64,000 nucleotides of DNA from an uncultured Mediterraneibacter sp. (GTDB taxonomy: Bacteria > Bacillota > Clostridia > Lachnospirales > Lachnospiraceae). Numbering within the stretch: the stretch's first letter is position 1; the number at the start of each line of letters is the position of its first letter. Of this stretch, positions 48,891 through 57,731 are shown piece after piece. The stretch covers positions 42,234 through 106,233 of the forward strand of contig CALWQP010000006.1 in the NCBI GenBank assembly GCA_944383695.1. The letters are read 5' to 3'. The notes below the pieces were generated by a model. That model was not told the DNA's origin. It made no database searches and saw only the letters and a program-made list of their open reading frames with translations. The position numbers were made by a program, and so were the translations under genes.

Positions 48891-50794
48891 TTCTTTCTGT
48901 GAATATTTCGTATGGTCTTTTTCTTTCTTTTTTTGTCAGTCTGCGGCTTTCTGCCATCTGCTCTCCTCCCGCCTGAGGAAGCGCCTGCCTTTCCGCTCCG
49001 CCGAGGGCGGATGAGACACTTCGGGCCGTATCCGATCAGGTCCGTCCTTCCTGCCTTCTCAAGCGCTTCCTCCACCAGGTCATAAAGTTTCGGGTCCCTG
49101 TACTGGATAAGCGCCCTCTGCATCGCTTTTTCATGGGGATTTTTGGGCACATAGACCGGTTTCATTGTCATGGGATCGAGTCCTGTATAATACATACAGG
49201 TGGATAAGGTGGAAGGCGTCGGATAAAAATCCTGCACCTGCTCGGGCATATATCCCAGATCCCGGCAGTATTCCGCCAGCTTTACAGCTTCTTTCAGCGT
49301 GGACCCCGGATGGGAGGACATAAGGTATGGGACAAGATACTGTTTTTTTCCCAGTTGCTCGTTCATTCTGTTAAACTGACGGATAAATTCTTCATATACT
49401 TTATTCTGCGGCTTGCCCATAAGCGCAAGCACCTGATCGGAAACATGCTCTGGAGCAACTTTGAGCTGACCGCTCACATGGTGTTCGCACAGTTCCCGGA
49501 GAAATTCATTCTTCCGGTCTGCAAGCAGGTAATCAAAACGGATCCCGGAGCGGATGAACACTTTTTTCACTCCCGGGATGTCCCGCAGTTTCTTAAGGAG
49601 AGATACATAATCACTGTGGTCCGCATCCAGATTCCGGCATGGATTGGGAAACAGGCATTGACGGTTCCGGCAGACGCCATGTTCCATCTGTTTTTCGCAG
49701 GACGGATGCCGGAAGTTTGCGGTAGGTCCACCTACATCATGGATATATCCCTTGAAATCCTCCTCTTTTGTGACAATCTCTGCTTCTCTCAGCAGTGACT
49801 CATGACTTCTCACCTGCACGATCCGCCCCTGGTGAAATGTCAGGGCGCAGAAACTGCATCCTCCGAAACACCCTCTGCTGCTGATCAGGCTGAAACGAAT
49901 CTCCGACACTGCCGGCACGCCGCCTTTCACTTTATAAGAAGGATGGTATGTCCTTACATAAGGCAGAGCATAGATGTCATCCATTTCCATAGTGGATAAG
50001 GGTTTTGACGGTGGATTCTGCACAATGTACAAGTGGTCTGAATAAGGTTCGGCAAGGCGTTTTCCGTTAAATGCATCTGTATTGATATACTGTGTATAAA
50101 AGCTGCGCGCATAGTTTTTTTTATCTTCTTTCATCTCCTCAAAAGAAGGAAGCATTTCAGCCTCTTTGATCCTCTCCCTGTCCTTTACGCGGACAACAGT
50201 TCCGTCCACATATGTCAGTTCTTCCACGGGGATGCCCGCGTCGAGGGCTTCCGCAATCTCCACGATGGAGCGTTCCCCCATCCCATAGGAGACGATATCA
50301 GCGCCAGAATCCAGGAGGATGGAGCGTTTCAGGGAGTCTGACCAGTAGTCATAATGCGCCAGTCTGCGAAGACTTGCCTCGATGCCGCCGAGGATGACAG
50401 GAGTCTCTTTATAAGTCTGCCGGATCAGGTTGCCGTACACCACACAGGCATGGTCCGGGCGCTTTCCCATCTCTCCGCCCGGCGTATATGCATCAGTCTT
50501 CCTGCGCTTTTTTGAGACAGAATAATGATTGACCATGGAGTCCATGTTTCCGGATGAGACAAGGAACCCGAGCCGGGGTCTGCCGAAGATGCATACACTT
50601 TCAGGATTCCTCCAGTCCGGCTGTGAGATGATTCCTACACGGTAGCCCCTTGATTCCAGCATCCGGCTTATGATCGCATGTCCAAAAGAGGGATGGTCCA
50701 CGTAAGCGTCGCCGATGACATAGGCAAAATCCACCTGATCCCATCCTCTCTCTTCCATATCCGCCCTGCTCACGGGCAAAAATCTGTTATTCAT
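48887..50794 (-). CDS. YgiQ-family radical SAM protein
   Basis: The 635-residue protein is a member of the YgiQ family of radical SAM enzymes. The 4Fe-4S motif SSRGCFGGCSFC (CxxxCxxC) follows an N-terminal domain with a B12-binding-like pattern, and a Lys/Arg-rich tail (KKRKKKTIRNIHRKK) ends the protein. A second cysteine cluster (CEKQMEHGVCRNRQCLFPNPC) is visible at about 370-390. The reaction is unknown. It overlaps the HAD gene by 4 bp. Confidence 0.9.
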   Translation of the reverse strand: MNNRFLPVSRADMEERGWDQVDFAYVIGDAYVDHPSFGHAIISRMLESRGYRVGIISQPDWRNPESVCIFGRPRLGFLVSSGNMDSMVNHYSVSKKRRKTDAYTPGGEMGKRPDHACVVYGNLIRQTYKETPVILGGIEASLRRLAHYDYWSDSLKRSILLDSGADIVSYGMGERSIVEIAEALDAGIPVEELTYVDGTVVRVKDRERIKEAEMLPSFEEMKEDKKNYARSFYTQYINTDAFNGKRLAEPYSDHLYIVQNPPSKPLSTMEMDDIYALPYVRTYHPSYKVKGGVPAVSEIRFSLISSRGCFGGCSFCALTFHQGRIVQVRSHESLLREAEIVTKEEDFKGYIHDVGGPTANFRHPSCEKQMEHGVCRNRQCLFPNPCRNLDADHSDYVSLLKKLRDIPGVKKVFIRSGIRFDYLLADRKNEFLRELCEHHVSGQLKVAPEHVSDQVLALMGKPQNKVYEEFIRQFNRMNEQLGKKQYLVPYLMSSHPGSTLKEAVKLAEYCRDLGYMPEQVQDFYPTPSTLSTCMYYTGLDPMTMKPVYVPKNPHEKAMQRALIQYRDPKLYDLVEEALEKAGRTDLIGYGPKCLIRPRRSGKAGASSGGRRADGRKPQTDKKRKKKTIRNIHRKK

Positions 50795-51471
50795 TCCCTA
50801 ACCCCGCATTTTTCGTAAGTTTTATTCATGATTTCATAGAAATCATGGATGTAATAATCCGCCAGACGTCTCTTTTCCCTGTCGTCCCGCCTGGAGAAGT
50901 CATCGTCCACAGCACACACCTCCATGCCGGCATTCTTTCCGGCAAGTATCCCATTCGGGATATCCTCGAACACCAGACACTCGTCAGGAGCGACTCCGAG
51001 ATCACCTGCCACTTTAAGATACATGTCGGGCGCAGGCTTTCCGGCCGCCACCTCGCTGGATGTGCACACAGAGGAAAAATACTCGTTCAGCCCCCGGGCG
51101 TCCAGTGCCGCCTGAGCGATCTTGCGGTCATTGCTGGTCGCGATTCCAAGGAGCACGCCTTTCCGTCTCATCTCATCGAGGAATTCCACCGCTCCGGGTT
51201 TAGGGAATACTTTTGTCGCATAGATATCAACAGCCATATCCCGCCAATCCTGCATGACCTCTTCCCTTGTACGCTCCAGTGTATGAAATGTATCTACAAA
51301 ATACTGGGCGGTCTCAACATAGCTCATGCCCTCGATATCCTTATGGAATGTCTCAGGCGCGGTAAGCCTGTGCTTTTCCATATAAATGCGGTCTACTTCC
51401 AGCCAGACCCACATGGAGTCCACCAGAGAACCATCCATATCAAATATAACTGCTTTTTTCCCTTTCAGCAT
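50791..51471 (-). CDS. HAD-superfamily phosphatase
   Basis: The 226-residue protein is a HAD phosphatase of the beta-phosphoglucomutase-like type. It has FDMDGSLVDS (nucleophile Asp), IATSNDR (motif II), GKPAPDMYLK (motif III Lys) and FEDIPNGILAGKNAGM (motif IV). The nucleophile motif has Ser in place of the usual Thr (DMDGS). Substrate unknown. It overlaps the preceding pseudouridine synthase gene by 7 bp. Confidence 0.88.
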   Translation of the reverse strand: MLKGKKAVIFDMDGSLVDSMWVWLEVDRIYMEKHRLTAPETFHKDIEGMSYVETAQYFVDTFHTLERTREEVMQDWRDMAVDIYATKVFPKPGAVEFLDEMRRKGVLLGIATSNDRKIAQAALDARGLNEYFSSVCTSSEVAAGKPAPDMYLKVAGDLGVAPDECLVFEDIPNGILAGKNAGMEVCAVDDDFSRRDDREKRRLADYYIHDFYEIMNKTYEKCGVRE

Positions 51472-52199
51472 AATCGTCCTACCTCTTCTTCTGTCAGCCG
51501 CCGGAATTCCCCCGGGGCAAGTGCCTCATCCAGCGCAAGGTTTCCCATACTGAGGCGTTTCAGATAGATCACCTCTTTGCCCACCGCCCGGAACATCCGC
51601 TTTACCTGATGGTATCTTCCCTCCCGGACTGTGACCTGGATGCGGGAAATCTCTCCCGGATTTATAATTTTAAGCTCTGCGGGCAGCGTGATCTTTTCAT
51701 CACCAATATCCAGCCCCCGGGCAAACAGTCTTACATCTTCTTCATCCACTTTTCCCCGGATTTCTGCATAATAGACTTTGTCTACATGCTTTTTAGGCGA
51801 AAGAAGGCGGTGTGCCAGCTCTCCGTCATTTGTGATGAGAAGGAGTCCCTCGGTATCCTTGTCCAGCCTCCCCACAGGGAAAAGGTCTTCCCGGCGCATG
51901 CCTGTCCCCCCATCACTGCCTTTATCAGAACGGAGCAGGTCCAGAACGGTCTTTTCTTTTTTATCCTCTGTGGCGGACACCACTCCGAAAGGCTTGTTCA
52001 ACATGAAATACTCGTACTCTGCATAGGCTGCCGGCTCTCCCTTCCAGCACACGGCATCCTTTTCCGTGTCGATCTTTGTTTCAGGCTTCCTGACAGGAGC
52101 ACCGTTCACTGTGACACTGCCTTTTGACAGTTCTTTCTTCACCTGGCTTCTCGTGCCATATCCCATGTCCGCGAGAAACTTGTCCAGTCTGATCATCAT
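51465..52199 (-). CDS. RsuA-family pseudouridine synthase
   Basis: The 244-residue protein has an N-terminal S4 domain (about 1-48: RLDKFLADMGYGTRSQVKKELSKGSVTVNG) and an RsuA-type catalytic domain with GRLDKDTEGLLLITNDG (catalytic Asp) and REGRYHQVKRMF. The 16S-specific RsuA role is likely, since RsuA-type enzymes act on small-subunit rRNA in E. coli and an rRNA methyltransferase gene adjoins it. The ATG at 52199 overlaps the rsmF stop. Confidence 0.88.
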   Translation of the reverse strand: MMIRLDKFLADMGYGTRSQVKKELSKGSVTVNGAPVRKPETKIDTEKDAVCWKGEPAAYAEYEYFMLNKPFGVVSATEDKKEKTVLDLLRSDKGSDGGTGMRREDLFPVGRLDKDTEGLLLITNDGELAHRLLSPKKHVDKVYYAEIRGKVDEEDVRLFARGLDIGDEKITLPAELKIINPGEISRIQVTVREGRYHQVKRMFRAVGKEVIYLKRLSMGNLALDEALAPGEFRRLTEEEVGRLC

Positions 52200-53596
52200 A
52201 ATGACTGCCACCGCCATCCCGGGAGATATTTATTCTTGAGGGTCTGGCCTGCCAGCTTGCCGAATCCCAGCGGATATCCGTCCACACAAACGAGATACCA
52301 GCCTTTCTCCTTCGGCAGTGTCACATCCTCCACATCGAGAGTCTCCCCTTTCAGGTATTTGACGATCCGTTCATCTGTAACCGGAAGGTTGATGACATAT
52401 TTATATTCTTCTTTTTTCAGATTCATGGCAAATGCCTGGCTCGGTTCGAAACGCTTTTTCTTTAATTCTCCGAGAAACAGTCCTGTCCGTAAAAAGCGGA
52501 TTCCCTTCAGGGGCGGTATGTCTTCCGGCATATAGTACACTTTCTCCCCGCGGATATCCATCCTGGCGGGCTCCATTTTCCGATTTACGGAGACGAGAAA
52601 ATCTTTCAGCTCCGGCGGAAGCTTCCCTGCCCTGCCTCCCTGTCCCTGATGAGGTTCCTTCTTGGCGCGGTCTGTCCGTGCGCCTTTTTGCAGCAGAGCG
52701 AGAAAATGTCCTTCTCCCTGCATTTTGTGAGGAAAGATACGCACAGTCTTTTTAAGGCGCTGATCCCCTGCCAGAGACATCTCAGGCATGCCTTCAGCAA
52801 ACCCTTCATATCCTTCCATCTCGCAGATTTGGAACTGCGGGTACTCCTGCAGGAGATACTCGATAGTCTGTTCATTTTCCTCCGGAGAAAAGGTGCAGGT
52901 GGAATACAGGAGCATCCCGCCTTCCCGGAGCATCTCCGCCGCCTGCGTGATAATGCTCCTCTGGATTTTTGAAAAATAGTCAGGTCCGTGTTCCTCCCAC
53001 GCCCGGATCATCTTGCGGTCCTTCCGGAACATGCCCTCCCCGGAACATGGGGCATCGATCAGAATCTTGTCAAAATACCCTTTAAAATACGTGACCAGCC
53101 TGCCCGGTTCTTCACTTAAAATGAGCACATTTCCTATCCCGAAGAGCTCCAGGTTCTTGAGCAGTCCCTTTGCCCGGGAACTGCTCAGGTCATTCGCCGC
53201 GAGGACACCGGTCCCATCCAGCTTTGCCCCAAGTTCTGTCGCCTTTCCTCCAGGGGCGGCGCACACATCCAGCACCCGGTCCCCCGGTTCAACAGGCAGC
53301 CGGTCTGCCGGAGTCATAGCACTCGGTTCCTGGAGATAATACAGTCCCGCAAAGTAATAAGGGTGCTTTGCCGGCTGATATGTTTCTCCGTCATAATAAA
53401 ACCCATTCCTGATCCACGGAACAGGCTCAAGCGGCCAGGGAGCGATTTTAAGAAAATCTTCCACTGATATTTTTGCTGTATTTACACGGAGTCCATAATG
53501 GCGCGGTTCGTCAAAGCATCTTACATATTCCTCGTATTCCGAGCCCAGAAGACTCTTCATTTTATCTACAAATGCTGCTGGGAGCTGATTCATCAT
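52196..53596 (-). CDS. rsmF: 16S rRNA (cytosine-C5) methyltransferase, RsmF/NOL1-Nop2-Sun family
   Basis: The 466-residue protein is a SAM-dependent RNA m5C methyltransferase. It has VLDVCAAPGGKATEL (SAM-binding), IDAPCSGEGMFRK and YSTCTFSPEENEQ (the two catalytic cysteines), and a C-terminal PUA-like region (about 330-466). It heads an eight-gene run on the minus strand to recU, each gene overlapping or within 13 bp of the next. A promoter with TATAAT lies 30 bp upstream. Confidence 0.92.
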   Translation of the reverse strand: MMNQLPAAFVDKMKSLLGSEYEEYVRCFDEPRHYGLRVNTAKISVEDFLKIAPWPLEPVPWIRNGFYYDGETYQPAKHPYYFAGLYYLQEPSAMTPADRLPVEPGDRVLDVCAAPGGKATELGAKLDGTGVLAANDLSSSRAKGLLKNLELFGIGNVLILSEEPGRLVTYFKGYFDKILIDAPCSGEGMFRKDRKMIRAWEEHGPDYFSKIQRSIITQAAEMLREGGMLLYSTCTFSPEENEQTIEYLLQEYPQFQICEMEGYEGFAEGMPEMSLAGDQRLKKTVRIFPHKMQGEGHFLALLQKGARTDRAKKEPHQGQGGRAGKLPPELKDFLVSVNRKMEPARMDIRGEKVYYMPEDIPPLKGIRFLRTGLFLGELKKKRFEPSQAFAMNLKKEEYKYVINLPVTDERIVKYLKGETLDVEDVTLPKEKGWYLVCVDGYPLGFGKLAGQTLKNKYLPGWRWQSL

Positions 53597-53624
53597 TTAT
53601 CCTCCAAAGTAAAAGCGTGCAATC

Positions 53625-53653
53625 ATTATACCATGTTTTTTCTATGGGTGAAA
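53625..53653 (-). promoter_or_regulatory. Promoter of the rsmF-recU operon
   Basis: On the minus strand TTTCAC (53653-53648), a 17-bp spacer and TATAAT (53630-53625), about 30 bp before the rsmF ATG. Confidence 0.65.
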
Positions 53654-53662
53654 CCCCCACCC

Positions 53663-54550
53663 CTAAAAGTCGCCTCTGACCTTTTGTCCTTGTACATAAA
53701 GCAGCGCGGGATACGGGTTGACGCTGATTTCCCGGTCATTTTCATAGAGATAGATCCCCACATGGAGATGGACAGGAAATTTTCCCCTTGTCCCTTCTTC
53801 TGTACCGTATCCGGTGTCTCCCATAAATCCCAGCAGGTCTCCCGCGCTCACTGTGTCCCCCTCCTGAATATCTGCATAAGAGTCCAGGTGGGCATAATAT
53901 ATGTAGGCCCCATGAGGCGCGCGTATTCCCAGCCGGTATCCGCCCAGCTCCAGCCATCCTTTATTTTCGATGGTACCGTCCGTCATGCTCACAACAGGGA
54001 AGCGTCCAGGTTCATTTACGGAAGGCATGATATCTGTTCCCTCGTGCCCGCGTTCTCCTCCATAGGAACGGTCGAACATCCAGGAATCTTCAAAGGAGAC
54101 AGAGAGCCGGCTGTTCTCCGGGGACTCAGCCACAGGAAAGTACCGAAGGTCATCCCACACAGCCTGGCATCCGGCGAGATAGCTTCCCCATCCCTTTGCG
54201 CGCTCCCACCGCTTTCTTGCAAAAGCCGTCTCATCCGGCGACAGACTGAATGACTCCTGCCCAAAATTGCTTTCCAGCCAGTATACGGCCAGAGCCTCCC
54301 CAGGCGCGCTGATATCCCGGATCTGTTCCATTTCCTCATCGGAAACAGACTGTCTGCGGAATCCGTCTGAAAAAAGGATATCTTCAGACAGCCGGCTCCT
54401 CTCGCTCCCATATTCAAGCCGCGGGATCCAGATACCGGCAAAAAACACCAGCAAAAATAAAACAACGATATATCTTCTGATCTTTTTCAGGGATTTTTTC
54501 AAGGACTTCTCCTTTTCGAAATACTCTATGACACTATATGATCCACGCAT
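53663..54550 (-). CDS. Membrane-anchored M23 family peptidase
   Basis: The 295-residue protein has an N-terminal membrane helix (about 27-45) after a basic stretch, and a C-terminal LytM/M23 metallopeptidase domain. Zn ligands are visible as RGHEGTDIM (His-x3-Asp) and VHLHVGIYL (His-x-His). Such enzymes are endopeptidases for peptidoglycan; the link to sporulation genes (ylbJ is divergent, 55 bp away) suggests but does not prove a spore role. The ATG at 54550 has AGAGG at 10 nt; upstream ATGs abut or precede that site. Confidence 0.86.
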   Translation of the reverse strand: MRGSYSVIEYFEKEKSLKKSLKKIRRYIVVLFLLVFFAGIWIPRLEYGSERSRLSEDILFSDGFRRQSVSDEEMEQIRDISAPGEALAVYWLESNFGQESFSLSPDETAFARKRWERAKGWGSYLAGCQAVWDDLRYFPVAESPENSRLSVSFEDSWMFDRSYGGERGHEGTDIMPSVNEPGRFPVVSMTDGTIENKGWLELGGYRLGIRAPHGAYIYYAHLDSYADIQEGDTVSAGDLLGFMGDTGYGTEEGTRGKFPVHLHVGIYLYENDREISVNPYPALLYVQGQKVRGDF

Positions 54551-54605
54551 AACGATCATTCCTCTGTCATATATCTGAAATGACCATGTCAGAGGAGGGA
54601 AGCCG

Positions 54606-55550
54606 ATGAAACAGCATTCTCTAAGACAATACATGCCCGGGATCACTGCAGTGCTCCTCTTTATCTCCATGCTTCTCTCGCCGCGCGCCGTCTTTTCCGG
54701 AGCAGAAGATGGGCTCCTTCTCTGGTTTCAGATTGTTTTTCCGACCCTCTTTCCTTTTATGCTTGTCTCCGCTCTCATGATGGCAGGAGGCGGCCTTTCT
54801 GTCATATCCGGACTGTTCGGGAACGTGCTTGGCAGGATATTCGCCACTTCCGGGAATGGCGCTTTTGCTGTACTGACCGGGTTTCTCTGCGGATATCCCA
54901 TGGGAGCAAAAGTGACCGCGGATCTGCTGCGCTCCGGCAGGATCACCAGGAACGAAGGCTGTTATCTTCTCTCCTTCTGCAATAATACAAGCCCTGCATT
55001 TATTATGAATTTCATTATATGGAAAACTCTGGGCCGGGATGAACTGACTGTCCCAAGCCTTTTGATCCTGTTCGGAGTCCCTGTTCTGCTGAGTTTTCTC
55101 TTCCGCAGATTCTATCTGCACGGAGAAAAGAGATTCCGCTCTCCGGAAAAAAATAATGGGCGTGCGGGAAACACACTTGATTTTGCCGCTTTTGACTCCT
55201 GCATGATGGACAGTTTTGAGGGCATTGTAAAAGTGGGGGGATACATTATTTCTTTTTCGATCCTGATCGCTTTATTAGGCGAATTTAGCGATATTGCTTT
55301 CTTTAAAGCGGTACTGCCCTCCCTTGAGATCACCAATGGGATCGTCATGCTCCATAAGGGTATTGCTGACCCAGCTCTGTCCTATCCGCTCATCATGGGT
55401 CTGACGTCTTTCGGCGGTTTCTGCTCTGTAGCACAGACCAATTGCATGCTCCGCGGAACTGGTATTTCTATTTTCCCATATATCGCACAAAAGCTGGCTG
55501 CCTCATTGGCAGCCAGCTCCCTGGCGTATCTTTATCTCTATTTTAGCTAA
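54606..55550 (+). CDS. ylbJ: Sporulation integral membrane protein YlbJ
   Basis: YlbJ is a polytopic membrane protein needed for normal spore development. The 314-residue protein has about eight hydrophobic helices, with the family motifs FQIVFPTLFPFMLVSALM, GFLCGYPMGAKVTADL and the conserved CNNTSPAFIMNFI. Related nucleoside-transporter-type Gate domains occur in the same fold. AGAGGAGG precedes the ATG. Its 3' end overlaps the convergent coiled-coil gene by 4 bp. Confidence 0.9.
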   Translation: MKQHSLRQYMPGITAVLLFISMLLSPRAVFSGAEDGLLLWFQIVFPTLFPFMLVSALMMAGGGLSVISGLFGNVLGRIFATSGNGAFAVLTGFLCGYPMGAKVTADLLRSGRITRNEGCYLLSFCNNTSPAFIMNFIIWKTLGRDELTVPSLLILFGVPVLLSFLFRRFYLHGEKRFRSPEKNNGRAGNTLDFAAFDSCMMDSFEGIVKVGGYIISFSILIALLGEFSDIAFFKAVLPSLEITNGIVMLHKGIADPALSYPLIMGLTSFGGFCSVAQTNCMLRGTGISIFPYIAQKLAASLAASSLAYLYLYFS

Positions 55551-56128
55551 ATGGACTCATTCTCACCATATCCGCTTCCGTCATCCTCCGGAATATCCAG
55601 TTCTGCACGGTTGGAGCGGACAGTATCATAACACTCCTGAAGAGAATTGATCAGTCCGTCATATTTCGTTGTATAGCTGTCAAGTGTATGCCCGATGATG
55701 CTCTCTGCGTTGGCAAGCAGATCGTCTGTATACTGGATCGCTCCGATGCGGATCTCATTGGCATCTCTTGTGGCATTATCAATGATCTCCTGCGCCTGGG
55801 CCGTTGCCTGAGTAACAATCTCATTTGCTTGGGCGTATGCCTGCTGCATGATCTCGTGCTCGCTGACGAGCTCTGTCGTCTGCACCTGCGCCTCCTCGAT
55901 CATGGCATCTGCTTTTGCCTGTGCATCTGCAAGGATAGCGTCTCTGTTGGCGATGATCTTCTGGTAGCGTTTGATCTCATCCGGTGTCTTCATGCGAAGC
56001 TCCCTCAGCAACTCGTCCAGATGCTCTTTATTTACGATGATCTTTGTTGTGGACAAGGGCTGGAACTTACAGTCACGGTCGATGTACTCTTCGATTTCTT
56101 CGATAATCTGCTCGATACGGCTGCTCAT
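55547..56128 (-). CDS. Coiled-coil protein of unknown function, ATP-synthase-b/DivIVA-like pattern
   Basis: The 193-residue protein is largely a long amphipathic helix or coiled coil (about 45-155), rich in Ala, Gln and Glu, with repeats such as [24 protein letters not shown]. The N-terminal 40 residues are more polar and the tail is acidic. The pattern is shared by ATP-synthase b/H-type and DivIVA-like proteins; I cannot assign a function. It overlaps coaD by 4 bp in the order rsmD-coaD-coiled coil. Confidence 0.7.
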   Translation of the reverse strand: MSSRIEQIIEEIEEYIDRDCKFQPLSTTKIIVNKEHLDELLRELRMKTPDEIKRYQKIIANRDAILADAQAKADAMIEEAQVQTTELVSEHEIMQQAYAQANEIVTQATAQAQEIIDNATRDANEIRIGAIQYTDDLLANAESIIGHTLDSYTTKYDGLINSLQECYDTVRSNRAELDIPEDDGSGYGENESI

Positions 56129-56622
56129 TTGTTACACTCTCCTTTTGTATTTATCTTTTTCATAAGCTCCACAGCGACTGCTTCCGGCACAAACTGTGAC
56201 AGATCTCCCCCAAAAGCAGCGATCTCCTTTACTGTGGTGGAACTCAAATAAGAGTATTCGATCCCTGTCGTCAAAAACATGGTCTCAACATTTGGCTCCA
56301 ATTTATGGTTCGTCTGTGACATCTGGAGTTCGTATTCAAAATCCGTGATCGCCCGCAGCCCCCTTATGATAAGCCCGGCTCCCATCTTCGCAGCAAATTC
56401 GACCAGAAGCCCGTGAAACGGAACGATCCTGACATTATCCAGATCTTTTGTCACTTCCTCTAATATTCTAACACGTTCTTCCACAGAAAACAACGGCATT
56501 TTCGCTTTATTACACAATACTCCGACAATTAATTCATCCACAAGTTTGGAGGATCTGCGGATAATGTCGAGGTGTCCGTATGTAACCGGGTCAAAACTTC
56601 CCGGATAGATTGCTTTTAACAT
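56125..56622 (-). CDS. coaD: Phosphopantetheine adenylyltransferase
   Basis: CoaD catalyses the penultimate step of coenzyme A synthesis. The 165-residue protein has the nucleotidyltransferase motif [13 protein letters not shown], the [15 protein letters not shown] substrate region and [13 protein letters not shown] near the end. Length is typical. It overlaps rsmD by 7 bp, the usual bacterial neighbour. Confidence 0.95.
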   Translation of the reverse strand: MLKAIYPGSFDPVTYGHLDIIRRSSKLVDELIVGVLCNKAKMPLFSVEERVRILEEVTKDLDNVRIVPFHGLLVEFAAKMGAGLIIRGLRAITDFEYELQMSQTNHKLEPNVETMFLTTGIEYSYLSSTTVKEIAAFGGDLSQFVPEAVAVELMKKINTKGECNK

Positions 56623-57185
56623 ATTTCTTCTTTCCCCGCCTTCTCAAAAAATACATGTTTGTTCGTTTTATATATTTTTTCCCGGATCACAGTTAGTCCA
56701 AGGCCTTCTGCATATGAAAAGTCCGTATCCCTGGATGCCTCAGCAATGATCACCGTATCCTCATACACAAGCCGGGAATCAGCCAGATATTCCAGAACCC
56801 TGCGCTCCAGGCCGTGGTCATAGGGCGGGTCCATGAAGATAAAGTCAAAGACTTTTTCCCCCTCCAGACAGTACAGGGCGTCCATCACATCTGTTGTCAT
56901 GGTGGCGGCTTTTGTCTCGAGCCGGGTAGATTTAAGATTTTCTTTAATACATGCCATTGCCTTTGGATTATTTTCTATAAAGACAGCTTCCCTGGCTCCC
57001 CGGCTGAGCGCTTCGATCCCGATGCCGCCGCTCCCGCTGAACAGGTCAAGGAAAATGCTGTCAAATATGGACGGACTGATGATGTTGAATAATGTCTCTT
57101 TGATCCTGTCAGTAGTAGGCCTTGTGTCCATCCCATCCAGGGTCTTAAGCCTTAAGCTCCTAGCGCTCCCTGCGATCACTCGCAT
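56616..57185 (-). CDS. rsmD: 16S rRNA (guanine-N2) methyltransferase RsmD
   Basis: RsmD methylates G966 of 16S rRNA. The 189-residue Rossmann methyltransferase has [11 protein letters not shown], a SAM-binding [18 protein letters not shown] motif and the catalytic FMDPPYDHG (DPPY). The start ATG is 27 bp from the start of an AT-rich gap. It heads rsmD-coaD-coiled coil. Confidence 0.94.
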   Translation of the reverse strand: MRVIAGSARSLRLKTLDGMDTRPTTDRIKETLFNIISPSIFDSIFLDLFSGSGGIGIEALSRGAREAVFIENNPKAMACIKENLKSTRLETKAATMTTDVMDALYCLEGEKVFDFIFMDPPYDHGLERRVLEYLADSRLVYEDTVIIAEASRDTDFSYAEGLGLTVIREKIYKTNKHVFFEKAGKEEIC

Positions 57186-57264
57186 AAACCGGCACCCCGC
57201 TTTCTGATATCATAAAATCTGCACATCGTCAATTTTTTGTAAATTATAGTGGAAATTTTATCAG

Positions 57265-57297
57265 AAAAAAGCGCCCAGGTCAATCCCGGGCGCTTTT
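57265..57297 (-). terminator. Intrinsic terminator of the spore-protein gene
   Basis: AAGCGCCC (57269-57276) and GGGCGCTT (57288-57295) form an 8-bp stem, followed on the minus strand by six T residues. Confidence 0.82.
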
Positions 57298-57322
57298 CCC
57301 TCTGCTTACGGAAATACAGCGG

Positions 57323-57529
57323 TTATTTGCCTGCCATCTGTTTTTCCTGCTGCTCGATCATTTTCTTGACCATATATCCGCCGACAGATCCGTTCTGCTT
57401 GGAAGTAAGGTCACCGTTGTAACCGTCAGATAACGGTACCCCCAGCTCATTGGCCACTTCGTACTTGAATTTGTCCAGAGCACCCTTTGCCTCCGGCACT
57501 GCTGCTCTGTTAGATGAACGACTTGCCAT
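57323..57529 (-). CDS. Alpha/beta-type small acid-soluble spore protein
   Basis: This DNA-binding protein coats and protects spore DNA and is degraded at germination by GPR. The 68-residue protein has ALDKFKYEVANELGVPL with the GPR-type cleavage region, GYNGDLTSKQNGSVGGYMVKKMIEQQ and a Lys-rich tail. The ATG at 57529 is preferred over a TTG 6 bp upstream because GGAGG lies at 9 nt. Its presence shows the host can sporulate, or descends from sporulating ancestors. Confidence 0.95.
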   Translation of the reverse strand: MASRSSNRAAVPEAKGALDKFKYEVANELGVPLSDGYNGDLTSKQNGSVGGYMVKKMIEQQEKQMAGK

Positions 57530-57597
57530 GATCAATTTCCTCCTTTTGCATTTTCGTAACTTTACCAGTTACGTCTTGTGTTCTGTAACATATCCTT

Positions 57598-57638
57598 CCG
57601 GCTGCATCTGTATGTAATCTGCTGTTTTGTGCAGCCGG
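57598..57638. other. Perfect hairpin between the recG and spore-protein genes
   Basis: CCGGCTGCA (57598-57606) and TGCAGCCGG (57630-57638) form a perfect 9-bp stem in the 200-bp gap. No T-run follows on either strand, so its role as a recG terminator is uncertain. Confidence 0.5.
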
Positions 57639-57731
57639 TTATCATACATCTGCTGTCCGTTTGTTTATGTTACGCTGTTAGTATATGGAGGATGGCAGGT
57701 TTTAAACTGGAAATTTTAATCAATATAATTT

